DNA from: Ancrocorticia sp047501485
GTDB lineage: Bacteria; Actinomycetota; Actinomycetes; Actinomycetales; Actinomycetaceae
Length of the DNA stretch: 64,000 bases
Direction of reading: 5' to 3'
Assembly (NCBI GenBank): GCA_047501485.1
Contig: JAZDRN010000008.1
Location: 72,435 to 136,434, forward strand
Within the stretch, counting starts at the first letter, position 1; the number at the start of each line of letters is the position of its first letter. Positions 41,441 through 49,584 of this stretch are shown in pieces. Below the pieces are notes generated by a model that had not been told where the DNA came from, did not search any database, and was given only the letters and a program-made list of their open reading frames with translations. Made by a program: the position numbers and the translations under genes.

Positions 41441-43675
41441 ATGGCCCAGCAGCAGTATTCCGATCGAGCTGACAGCTCCTCACCGGACCAGCCCCACGGC
41501 GCATCTGCCCGTCCACTGGGCCGTCCGCGAGCCAAGGGTGCCAAAGGGTGGCTGAGAATCCTCCTTCCCTCGCTCATCGTGCTGGCCTGGGTGGCGATTG
41601 CGGGTGCAGGCGGACCGTTGTTCGGCCGGATTGACGAGGTCTCCTCGAATGATCCGACGGCGTATCTGCCGAATTCCGCGGAATCGACCGAGGTCAGTGT
41701 GCTTTCGCGTGAGTTCTACGATTCCGATGAGATTCCAGCTGTGGCCCTAGTCGTTGCCGACGACGGCGTCCTTGAACCGTCTGATCTTGAAGCCGTCTCT
41801 GCGACCGCTGAAAAGCTGGGGGAGGTCGAGGGCATTGGCGCCCTCTCCCCACCCATTCCCTCCGACGACGGCGTCGCCGTCCAAGTTTTCGTGCCGGTCG
41901 ATGCCGCCTCCGATCTTGCGCTCGCGGTCGATACCATCCGCGCGCACCTCGATAGCGAACTCCCAGATGGGCTGAGCGTCTACGTGACGGGGCCGGCGGG
42001 GCAGACCGCGGATCTGGTCGAGGCATTTGGCGGCATCGACGGTCTCCTCCTGGCTGTCGCGCTGGTGGCGGTGTTCATCATCCTGCTGGTGGTCTACCGC
42101 TCGCTGCTGCTGCCCCTCGTCGTCCTGATCACCAGTGTCTTCGCGCTCTGCGGTGCTCTGGCGGTGGTCTGGTTGCTTGCGCGCGCGGACCTCTTCCTCC
42201 TCAACGGCCAGACGCAGGGCATCTTGTTCATCCTGGTGATCGGTGCAGCCACAGACTACTCGCTGCTCTACGTCTCGCGCTATCGCGAGGCGCTGGTGAG
42301 TAACAGCAGTAAGTGGGCCGCCACGAGACAGGCGTGGAAGGCCGCCGTCGAACCCATTCTGGCCTCGGGTGGAACCGTCATGGCGGGCCTGCTGTGCCTG
42401 CTACTCAGCGACCTCAAGTCCAACAGCGTGCTCGGGCCGGTGACGTCGATCGGGATCGTCTTCGCGATGTTGGCGGCTCTCAGCCTGCTGCCGGCCGCGC
42501 TAGGCCTCGCCGGGCGGGCGGCATTCTGGCCGCGCCGTCCGAAATTCGATGCCGGCCACGGGGAACGAGCGCACTTCGACTATTCGGGGGTGTGGGGCCG
42601 GACAGTCCGCTGGGTCGAAGGCCATGTGCGCCCCATCTGGATCGTCACCACGGCGGCCTTGCTCATCGGAGCGCTGGGCGCTGTCACCTTCAAGGCCGGT
42701 GGCGTGGCGCAGTCCGAGCTGGTCCTTGGAGCCTCAGAGGCACGAGATGGTCAGGAGGCTCTGGCGAAACACTTCCCGGGCGGTTCCGGAAGCCCGGTGA
42801 ACGTGATCGCGGATGCCGACCAGCTGGACGACGTCGTCGCCGTTCTCACCGAGTCTCCCGGTATCGATTCCATTGCCGTCATCGCAGCCGAATCGCCGAG
42901 TGGGCAAGCCCCGATCTCGCCAGAGGGTGTGGAGGCCGTTGGGCCACCGGGCACACCCGCGCCTTCGCCGACCACGGTGGATGGGAAAGTATTGCTCCAG
43001 GCGACCCTGGTAAGCGCGGCGGATTCGGACGATGCTCTGCAGACGGTCGTCGATCTGCGCACGGATCTCCATGAGAGAGCTCCCGGAACGCTCGTCGGCG
43101 GTACCACGGCTACGACTCTGGATACCGTGGCAGCCTCGGTCCACGACCGCAACCTCATCATTCCCATCGTGTTGGCAGTGATCTTGTTGATCCTCATGGC
43201 ATTGTTGCGGGCCGTCGTCGCCCCGATCATCCTGATCCTGACCACGATCCTCTCCTTCGGAACCGCGATGGGTGTGGCGGCCGTGGTCTTCAACCACATC
43301 CTCGGCTTTCCCGGCGCGGATCCGGCGGTGCCGCTGTACTCCTTCGTCTTCCTCGTGGCCCTTGGTATCGACTACAACATCTTCCTGATGACCCGTGTGC
43401 GAGAGGAGAGCCGCAAACATGGAACGCACGAGGGGATCGGGCGGGGGCTCGCCGTCACGGGAACGGTGATAACCTCTGCGGGCGTCGTGCTTGCCGCAAC
43501 ATTCGCAGCATTGGCGGTGATACCGATTCTGTTCCTCGTGCAGCTGGCCTTCATCGTGTCCTTCGGCGTGCTGCTCGATACCTTCATCGTTAGGACGTTG
43601 CTGGTGCCCGCACTCGGGCTGGAGATCGGGAAGGCAATCTGGTGGCCTTCGAAGCTGGCGCGGGGTAAGGCCTGA
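41441..43675 (+). CDS. MMPL/RND-family membrane transporter
   Basis: 744 residues with the classical two-fold layout: one TM helix (~35-55), a large extracytoplasmic domain, five to six helices (~205-370; AVALVAVFIILLVVYRSLLLPLVVL, VIGAATDYSLLYVSRYREAL), a second TM/periplasmic domain, and a second helix bundle (~555-730; VAPIILILTTILSFGTAMGV, VALGIDYNIFLMTRVREESRKHG). The two GAATDYSLL and ALGIDYNIF motifs are the proton-relay Asp-Tyr pairs of MMPL proteins. Substrate unknown (lipid or drug export). ATG 41441 with AAAGG upstream; GTG 41420 possible. Confidence 0.9.
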   Translation: MAQQQYSDRADSSSPDQPHGASARPLGRPRAKGAKGWLRILLPSLIVLAWVAIAGAGGPLFGRIDEVSSNDPTAYLPNSAESTEVSVLSREFYDSDEIPAVALVVADDGVLEPSDLEAVSATAEKLGEVEGIGALSPPIPSDDGVAVQVFVPVDAASDLALAVDTIRAHLDSELPDGLSVYVTGPAGQTADLVEAFGGIDGLLLAVALVAVFIILLVVYRSLLLPLVVLITSVFALCGALAVVWLLARADLFLLNGQTQGILFILVIGAATDYSLLYVSRYREALVSNSSKWAATRQAWKAAVEPILASGGTVMAGLLCLLLSDLKSNSVLGPVTSIGIVFAMLAALSLLPAALGLAGRAAFWPRRPKFDAGHGERAHFDYSGVWGRTVRWVEGHVRPIWIVTTAALLIGALGAVTFKAGGVAQSELVLGASEARDGQEALAKHFPGGSGSPVNVIADADQLDDVVAVLTESPGIDSIAVIAAESPSGQAPISPEGVEAVGPPGTPAPSPTTVDGKVLLQATLVSAADSDDALQTVVDLRTDLHERAPGTLVGGTTATTLDTVAASVHDRNLIIPIVLAVILLILMALLRAVVAPIILILTTILSFGTAMGVAAVVFNHILGFPGADPAVPLYSFVFLVALGIDYNIFLMTRVREESRKHGTHEGIGRGLAVTGTVITSAGVVLAATFAALAVIPILFLVQLAFIVSFGVLLDTFIVRTLLVPALGLEIGKAIWWPSKLARGKA

Positions 43676-43690
43676 GGCTGACGGACGGCG

Positions 43691-43702
43691 GGTACGCGTA
43701 CC
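43691..43702. repeat. 12-bp perfect palindrome
   Basis: GGTACGCGTACC, 16 nt after the MMPL stop, between convergent genes. Possible protein-binding site or part of a terminator; unproven. Confidence 0.4.
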
Positions 43703-43764
43703 GGAGGGAGCGTCGAGTTCCATCGGAGGGTCGAGGCGGAATGAGCGATCCTGCCCTCACCTAC

Positions 43765-43780
43765 CGCGTACGCTCCGCCT
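43765..43780. repeat. 16-bp direct repeat downstream of the MMPL gene
   Basis: CGCGTACGCTCCGCCT, second copy of the sequence at 41331-41346, so the two copies bracket the MMPL gene. Confidence 0.55.
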
Positions 43781-43792
43781 GCGGCGTGGGGG

Positions 43793-44602
43793 CTATGCTC
43801 CCGCCTGGCACGTCGGGCACCAGAAGAGGTTTCTTCCCCCGATGGTCTTGGTGAGAATCGGAGAGCCGCATACCCAGCAAGGCTGGCCGTGGCGGCGATA
43901 GACGTAGACCTCACCGCCGTGGTCGTCGACCCGTGGCGGGCGTCCCATGGCGGCGGGCTCGTGTTCGGGGCGGACGGTATCGATGCGGCCTCGTTCCAGG
44001 CCGACCTCCATCAGCGTCACCATGTCGTCCCAGATCTCTCGGGCGCGCGCGGCACCGATAGCCTTGCCCGGTGTACTCGGATCGATTCCCAACCGGAACA
44101 AGACCTCCGCGCGGAAGATGTTACCGGTTCCGGCGATGACCGATTGGTCCATGAGCAGGGTCGCTATGGGCGCTCGCGAGCGCAGCACCCGGTCGATGAA
44201 CTTCTGTGGGTCGGCATCCGCACGCAGAGGGTCCGGCCCCAGCCTGTCCACAATGGCCTGGACCTCGGGTGGATCGAGTAGCGCGCAGGCAGCAGGTCCC
44301 CTCAGATCGGCGGTGCTCTCCCCGTCTGTGAGACGCCAGCGAACCTGGCCGACCACGGGCGGCTCTCCGGGCAGGAACCGCAGCGTGCCGTAAATCCCCA
44401 GGTGGATATGGACCTGTGCCTGGGTGGATTGGAACGCCACGAACAGGTGTTTGCCCCACGTTTCCGCGTCCTTCAGAACGTCGCCGTCGAGCAGTGCTGC
44501 ACCCGTGAAACGTCCCTGCGGGCTGGATGAAGCGATATTGCGGCCGGAGAAGTTCTCGACGACGGCGTCGGCCAGCCTGTGGAGCACGTGACCTTCGGGC
44601 AT
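43793..44602 (-). CDS. Fpg/Nei-family DNA glycosylase (endonuclease VIII-like)
   Basis: Base-excision repair enzyme removing oxidised bases. The N-terminus MPEGHVLHRLA supplies Pro2 nucleophile and Glu3; MPEGH is the Nei-type rather than the MPELPE Fpg-type start. The H2TH region contains IATLLMDQSVIAGTGNIFRAEVLFRLGIDP. The C-terminal zinc finger has Cys242, Cys245, Cys262 and Cys265 (CWVC ... WCPTC). 269 residues. AGGA precedes ATG 44602. Confidence 0.92.
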   Translation of the reverse strand: MPEGHVLHRLADAVVENFSGRNIASSSPQGRFTGAALLDGDVLKDAETWGKHLFVAFQSTQAQVHIHLGIYGTLRFLPGEPPVVGQVRWRLTDGESTADLRGPAACALLDPPEVQAIVDRLGPDPLRADADPQKFIDRVLRSRAPIATLLMDQSVIAGTGNIFRAEVLFRLGIDPSTPGKAIGAARAREIWDDMVTLMEVGLERGRIDTVRPEHEPAAMGRPPRVDDHGGEVYVYRRHGQPCWVCGSPILTKTIGGRNLFWCPTCQAGA

Positions 44603-44834
44603 GGGGTTCCTTTCTTTGGCATATACATCCTATGTGGTATTGCGCACGTGAGATCGTTCTGTCCGTGTCCCGCCGTGACTGCTTTCGGTGCGAAAGGCGA
44701 CCTCGTATCTGAATGCCCAGGCCTTTGCCCTCTGCGTCTCCAGGCCTTTGCCTCGATCCTCCCAGAGTCGTACCAGCGTGGACGGCGTAACGTTGGCGCG
44801 TTTGCAGAAGGCAACCCCATGGAAAGGCTCATCG

Positions 44835-45428
44835 ATGAACAAGACCACCGGCCAGCGTAACGGAACACAGAACACTGCGCAGATCATCAGTTGGGTCGTC
44901 TCTCTGGCGACGTTGGCGGTGGGACTCTTCCTGTACTTCACGGGGAAGTCCAGTTCCGTGACGGCCCAGGTCGGCGCCTCGGACGGAACTATCACGGATC
45001 CCAACGAGTACTACCAGAGAGTCACTGACGGAAGCTCGGCGGTGACTCTGGGGTCGGCGCTCATCGCGGTCTCGATCGTGGTATTGGTACTGACGCTGGC
45101 CCTCTTCACCAGGCCCGTGGTTGCGGTCGAATCAAGGATGCTCGCGACTGGCGATCGGGATCCTCATGAGCCCGAGATCGCCGACCCGGACGAGGCGGGT
45201 TCGGCCGAGAGCGAGACCGACTCCGAAGCCTCCGAGATAGATGCTTCTTTCCCCGAGGCAGAGGACGGCGACGATGGCACAGGTCGCGAGAACGGGGACG
45301 AGGGCACGGGTCGCGAGGACGGCGATGAACCGACTGAACAGAGCCCCGGGGACGAACCTACTGAACAGAACCCCGGCGATGAACCTGCCGAACAGAACCC
45401 CGGGGATGTCGAACCGAGGCGTTCATAG
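44835..45428 (+). CDS. Two-TM membrane protein with acidic repeat tail
   Basis: 197 residues from ATG 44835 (GGAAAGG eight bases upstream). TM1 IISWVVSLATLAVGLFLYF, an extracytoplasmic loop with DGTITDPNEYYQRVTDGSSAVTLGS, TM2 LIAVSIVVLVLTLALF, then ~90 highly acidic residues ending in three copies of a DEPTEQNPG-like unit. No family recognised. The repeat is encoded by near-identical 24-bp units. Confidence 0.65.
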   Translation: MNKTTGQRNGTQNTAQIISWVVSLATLAVGLFLYFTGKSSSVTAQVGASDGTITDPNEYYQRVTDGSSAVTLGSALIAVSIVVLVLTLALFTRPVVAVESRMLATGDRDPHEPEIADPDEAGSAESETDSEASEIDASFPEAEDGDDGTGRENGDEGTGREDGDEPTEQSPGDEPTEQNPGDEPAEQNPGDVEPRRS

Positions 45429-45455
45429 AGACGCCTTCTTCGCGCACGGCTCCGA

Positions 45456-46010
45456 TCAGTGCTTGTAGAGCACCTCGAAGAACTCGACGACGATCTTGCC
45501 CGCAGGATCGTATTCGATCCCGAGCGCTTCGCATTCTTGGCGGAAGAAGGCCTCGTGCGCAGTTTTCCAATGCTCGAACGGCCCTTCGCCCTCGGCGGCG
45601 GCGATTTCGTGGTCCGCTTCCTGAAATCCGAGGATACGAATCTCGGTATCCCGGATCAGAGCCCGTGGATGCCCTGCTCCGTCGCAGACGATCGAGAGTT
45701 CGCCCACACGTGGTAGGTCGGCGCCTTCGCGCTCGTAAGCTGCCACCCGACTGGATGTCGCCGTCTTCTCGCCGGAAACCACGAGGCGTGCGAGTTCGTC
45801 TGCGACTTCCTTCGTCGCACCGAGCGAGAAGGCAGAGGGACGCAGTGATGCGGTGTCGTCGAGTCCCGTCAGAACCTCGGTCCGGTTGAAGCCGGCGACG
45901 GTTCGCGCACGGTCCCAGAATGCCTCCAGATGCGGGTCTTCGGGTTCGGTTGGGAGCGTGGACTCAACCTCCTCCTGGTGGTCAGGTTGGAAATCGGGAT
46001 GCTCTGACAT
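45456..46010 (-). CDS. ASCH-domain protein
   Basis: 184 residues. A ~45-residue acidic N-terminus, then an ASCH (PUA-like) domain: FSLGATKEVADELARLVVSGEKTATSSRVAAYEREGADLPRVGELSIVCDGAGHPRALIRDTEIRILGFQEAD, ending FFRQECEALGIEYDPAGKIVVEFFEVLY. The GEKT-T and P-x-A-x-I-R-D-T motifs are family hallmarks. ASCH proteins bind RNA or act on N4-acetylcytidine; the specific role here is unknown. Divergent from the FKBP gene. Confidence 0.82.
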   Translation of the reverse strand: MSEHPDFQPDHQEEVESTLPTEPEDPHLEAFWDRARTVAGFNRTEVLTGLDDTASLRPSAFSLGATKEVADELARLVVSGEKTATSSRVAAYEREGADLPRVGELSIVCDGAGHPRALIRDTEIRILGFQEADHEIAAAEGEGPFEHWKTAHEAFFRQECEALGIEYDPAGKIVVEFFEVLYKH

Positions 46011-46048
46011 GGTGGTTCGCCTTTCTCGACGACTTCGCGCATCGTACG

Positions 46049-46081
46049 TTACCTGGATTTTAGTCTCTGACTCGCAGGTAA
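46049..46081. promoter_or_regulatory. Inverted repeat in the ASCH/FKBP divergent region
   Basis: TTACCTG (46049-46055) and CAGGTAA (46075-46081) separated by 19 nt, midway between divergent starts. Possible operator, unproven. Confidence 0.3.
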
Positions 46082-46161
46082 GTCCTAAGGTCCTTCGCTA
46101 TCGTGGGTTGACGACACAGCGTTCGCGCTCCGATTCGATCAGAATTGACACTCACAGCAAC

Positions 46162-47118
46162 ATGGCTTTCACAATCTCCCGCCCAAAGTTCCTCGCAGCA
46201 GTACTTGGCGCCGCACTCTCTTTGTCTCTGGCTGCCTGTTCCAACACAGGCTCGGATGCAAACTCCTCCGGCGATTCATCGCCTTCTCAAGCCGAATCGA
46301 TCGCACCTCCGGAGGTCGATCGGGATCCGACCGGTGAATTGCCGGAGATCTCTTTCGCCGATGGCGTGCCCAGTATGCAGACGGTGGAAGCCGATCCTCC
46401 GGACACCGTGACAGTCAAGACGCTGAAAGAAGGCGATGGAGAGCCCGTCGCGTCCGGAGATTTCGTCTCGGTGAACTATGCCGGGTTCCTGTGGTCTGAC
46501 GGTACGCAGTTCGATTCCTCTTACGAATCGGAAACGGCCGCTAATTTCTCGCTCGACAGCGTCATCCCTGGCTGGAAGTACGGGTTGGAAGGAGCCAAGG
46601 TCGGTGACCAGGTTCTTCTGGTCGTTCCGCCGGAGTATGGATACGGGGATACGGAGAATGGTCCGATCCCCGCTGGGTCGACCTTGGTTTTCGTTGTGGA
46701 TATTCTCAGCGCGACGAGCCCCACAACCGATGCACTGACCGAGGCCACCGCGACGAACGCTGAACTGCCAGCCGGTTTGGAAGTCACCGGCGATTTGGGG
46801 GCGGAGCCGAGCATCTCCTACGAGGAGGGGTCGACGGCGCCCGCGGAGGCACAGGTCATCGTGCTTTCGGAGGGGAAGGGTGACGTCATCGCCGATACGG
46901 ACACCATTCTCTATCATGGCGTTGGCGGCTACTGGGGCGAAGAGTCCACATCGACCTGGCCCGATGCCTATCAGCAGGTCGGCTCAGGTGGAGGCGTCGA
47001 GATAGTCGGGCAGCACGTCGGCTCTCGTATCCTGCTGGTCTATCCCAAGGATGAGGAAGCTGGGACCGAGGCGTCCGTCATGGTCATCGACGTCATGGAG
47101 GCAGTGCCAAGCGCATAG
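46162..47118 (+). CDS. FKBP-type peptidyl-prolyl isomerase lipoprotein
   Basis: Extracytoplasmic folding catalyst. Lipobox LAAC in FLAAVLGAALSLSLAAC. FKBP domain ~90-190: VASGDFVSVNYAGFLWSDGTQFDSSY, SLDSVIPGWKYGLEGAKVGDQVLLVVPPEYGYGDTENGPIPAGSTLVFVVDIL, with the active-site aromatic and Tyr/Asp residues. The second half (~205-318) has a similar but degenerate module (VLSEGKGDVIADTDTILYHGVGGYW ... GQHVGSRILLVYPKDE) without the full active site. ATG 46162 fits the signal peptide, though no ribosome site is obvious; the frame upstream is not coding-like. Confidence 0.88.
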   Translation: MAFTISRPKFLAAVLGAALSLSLAACSNTGSDANSSGDSSPSQAESIAPPEVDRDPTGELPEISFADGVPSMQTVEADPPDTVTVKTLKEGDGEPVASGDFVSVNYAGFLWSDGTQFDSSYESETAANFSLDSVIPGWKYGLEGAKVGDQVLLVVPPEYGYGDTENGPIPAGSTLVFVVDILSATSPTTDALTEATATNAELPAGLEVTGDLGAEPSISYEEGSTAPAEAQVIVLSEGKGDVIADTDTILYHGVGGYWGEESTSTWPDAYQQVGSGGGVEIVGQHVGSRILLVYPKDEEAGTEASVMVIDVMEAVPSA

Positions 47119-47134
47119 GCCCGCGAAATCCAAC

Positions 47135-47181
47135 GTTTGGACACGAAGTACATGGTTTTACGCGCGACTTCGTGTCCAAAC
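47135..47181. terminator. 15-bp perfect hairpin between convergent genes
   Basis: GTTTGGACACGAAGT (47135-47149) pairs with 47167-47181 across a 17-nt loop. It lies 16 nt past the FKBP stop and 66 nt from the end of the minus-strand permease gene, a good bidirectional terminator. Confidence 0.65.
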
Positions 47182-47246
47182 CTTTGATCTCATGGAGTCG
47201 CACCCCTGATCTCGCGAAGCGTCGCACCCCCCCCGACCCCGCGAGT

Positions 47247-48188
47247 TCACTTCTGCGAACCCGCGAGAAGCGCCTGCACGAAGTAGCGCTGGAAGGCGAA
47301 GAACACGAAAAGCGGGACGAGCATCGAGAGGAACGCTCCTGAGGAGAGCACGTCGATGTTCGATCCGAACTGGCGCAGCTGGGACTGGATGGCTACCGTC
47401 AACGGCTGCGACTCGGAGTTCGTAAAGATAAGCGCCACGAGCATGTCGTTCCAGGTCCACAGGAACTGGAAGATGGCCAGTGAAGCGATGGCGGGCAGGC
47501 CGAGGGGCAGTACGATCTGGAAGAAGATGCGCCAGTCTCCAGCTCCGTCGATCCGCGCGGATTCCAGCAGCTCTCCGGGGATCTGCACGAAGAAGTTGCG
47601 TAGCAGGAAGATCGCGAAAGGCAGCCCGAACGCGACGTGGAAGAGGATCACGCCCAGAACGCTGCCGTAGATTCCCAGCGCACCGAAGAGGCGGGCCAGA
47701 GGGATGAGTGCGACCTGCAATGGTACCGCCAGGAGCACGATGACCCCGATCAGCAGCCAATCGCGCCCTGGGAACTTCATCCAGGCGAAGGCGTGGGCCG
47801 CCAGCGCCCCGAGCAGCACGACGAGGAAGGTCGAGGGAACCGTGATCACGATCGTGTTCCATAGCGAACCGGTGATCGTGGGGTTGGACAGCAGGTTGGA
47901 ATAGTTCTCCAACGTCAGCTGCGCCGGCTCGGTGAACACCGTCCACCAGCCTGAGGACGAATTGTCGCCGCTCGAGCGCAGTGAGGTGAAGAACAACCCC
48001 ACGGTGGGGATCAGCCAGAACAGGGCTACGACAATGAGCAATACATTGATGAACCCCGAGCTGAGGACCCCGAGAATGCGTTGGGCCAGGGTCCTCTTTC
48101 CGCGCACGGCGGTCGATGGTGGTGGGGCCACGTCGGCCTCCTCCGGTATGCCGGGGACCGTCAGTGCGTCCAGATCCGAGGTGCTCAT
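47247..48188 (-). CDS. Sugar ABC transporter permease, MalG-like
   Basis: 313 residues, six TM helices. The EAA loop reads ELLESARIDGAGDWRIFFQIVLPLGLPAIASLAIFQFLWTWNDM, typical of the MalG/GgtD branch for alpha-glucosides. It ends in the usual ...FVQALLAGSQK. The ATG overlaps the upstream permease stop by four bases. No ATPase gene is in this cluster; such CUT1 systems often share one encoded elsewhere. Confidence 0.9.
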   Translation of the reverse strand: MSTSDLDALTVPGIPEEADVAPPPSTAVRGKRTLAQRILGVLSSGFINVLLIVVALFWLIPTVGLFFTSLRSSGDNSSSGWWTVFTEPAQLTLENYSNLLSNPTITGSLWNTIVITVPSTFLVVLLGALAAHAFAWMKFPGRDWLLIGVIVLLAVPLQVALIPLARLFGALGIYGSVLGVILFHVAFGLPFAIFLLRNFFVQIPGELLESARIDGAGDWRIFFQIVLPLGLPAIASLAIFQFLWTWNDMLVALIFTNSESQPLTVAIQSQLRQFGSNIDVLSSGAFLSMLVPLFVFFAFQRYFVQALLAGSQK

Positions 48189-49549
48189 CGGTCTCGCTCC
48201 TCACGGAAGCGGCGAACATTGATAATCATGGAGGGAAGCACCAGCACCAAAAGCAGAATGGCCAGCGCCGATCCTAGACCGTGGTTGTTGCCTCCGCCGA
48301 AGGATACCGTCCACATCTCCACGGCGATGACGTTGGCCGCGGGTTTCGACTGTCCGGGTGGTATCACGTACACGAGATCGAAGATCTTGAGGACGTTGAT
48401 GATCAACGTGACGAAGACGACGACGAGCACCGGAGACAGCAGCGGCGCCGTGATTCTGGTGAATACCTTCCATTCGCTGGCTCCGTCGACCCGCGCTGCC
48501 TCCTGCAACGTTCGATCTATTGCGGAGAGGCCGGAGGCGATCATCACCATGGCGAATCCGGCCCAGATCCAGATGTAGGACAGGATGATCACCGCGTTGA
48601 TGAGAGAGGGTCCCAGCCAGGACACCCCTTGGAAGCCCTGTTGGAAGTTCGTGGCTGGAAGGGCGATCCGATAAGTCTGGCCGGGATCCAGGCCGCTGAT
48701 TGCGAAGGTGCCGTCCTGACCCGTGGTCGCGTATGCGCTCACGGATCCCTCCGCGTCCACCGCATCCACACGAATGCCCGGGAGTCCCTTCTTCCCGTCT
48801 TCGATCGCGCCGTTCTCGCTCCCTCCGCCACTGACGACGTCGAGGAATACCGTTCCGGTTATCTCTGTCGGTCCGGCGGTCGACGGCGAAGCGGCCTGCT
48901 GTGCGTCTTCGGGAACGTTGTCCTGGCGAATGCCGATGAGCGGGAATGTGAGACTGCTGCCCGCCGACATCTCCTCGACCGAGGCTATGGTGCCGCCCTC
49001 GGCGGCGACATCGAAGCCCTCTCGTGGACGACCGCCCGGATAGCTCGAATCGTCGCTGAAGGCGTTCTTGACCCCGGCTATCGTCGCATTCACGACGCCG
49101 AGGTTCGGATCCTCCTGAAACATGGTGCGGAAGATGACCCCGGCCGCCAGCATGGAGATGGCCATCGGCATGAAGATGATCAGCCGGAACGCAGTCTTCC
49201 AGCGCAGTCTCTCCATGAGAACTGCGAATATCAATCCCAGGAATGTGCAGGCGGCCGGGGCGACGATCACCCACATGACGTTGTTGCGGATCGCCGTGTA
49301 GGTGGTGTCGTTCGTGAACATCGCGACGTAGTTCTCGAAGCCCACGAATTTGGAGCCGCCCTTGTCGTAGAACGAGCGGATGAGAGTGTAGATGATCGGA
49401 TAGATCACCAGGGCCCCGAGCACGATGAGCGCCGGAGCGAGGAAAGACGTGGTGACCAGGCCGCGCCGCCACCGCCCCCGCTTATGAGAAGCGCCGGAGT
49501 TGGCCTTCTCATCGGCGGGGACGGTGGTTGTCTCGACGGATGTGCTCAC
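48185..49549 (-). CDS. Sugar ABC transporter permease, MalF-like, with extracytoplasmic beta-domain insert
   Basis: CUT1 permease with EAA loop TLQEAARVDGASEWKVFTRITAPLLSPVLVVVFVTLIINVLKIFDLVYVI. Between TM3 and TM4 (~residues 155-315) lies an unusually large extracytoplasmic insert. It contains ITGTVFLDVVSGGG, KGLPGIRVDAVDAEGSVSAYATTGQDGTFAISGLDPGQTYRIALP, the pattern of a Cna-B/SdrD-like or carboxypeptidase-regulatory-like beta sandwich. GTG 49549 is preferred because AAGGAG sits six bases upstream; the ATG at 49555 directly abuts AAGGAG. About 454 residues. Confidence 0.87.
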   Translation of the reverse strand: MSTSVETTTVPADEKANSGASHKRGRWRRGLVTTSFLAPALIVLGALVIYPIIYTLIRSFYDKGGSKFVGFENYVAMFTNDTTYTAIRNNVMWVIVAPAACTFLGLIFAVLMERLRWKTAFRLIIFMPMAISMLAAGVIFRTMFQEDPNLGVVNATIAGVKNAFSDDSSYPGGRPREGFDVAAEGGTIASVEEMSAGSSLTFPLIGIRQDNVPEDAQQAASPSTAGPTEITGTVFLDVVSGGGSENGAIEDGKKGLPGIRVDAVDAEGSVSAYATTGQDGTFAISGLDPGQTYRIALPATNFQQGFQGVSWLGPSLINAVIILSYIWIWAGFAMVMIASGLSAIDRTLQEAARVDGASEWKVFTRITAPLLSPVLVVVFVTLIINVLKIFDLVYVIPPGQSKPAANVIAVEMWTVSFGGGNNHGLGSALAILLLVLVLPSMIINVRRFREERDR

Positions 49550-49584
49550 GCTCATCTCCTTGGGTCAGAGGTTGACCGGGAAAT

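Noticed and set aside
48201..49472. 423-codon minus-strand frame overlapping the MalF-like permease
   Set aside because: Alternative frame of the permease gene, rich in Arg/Gly/His with no hydrophobic pattern.
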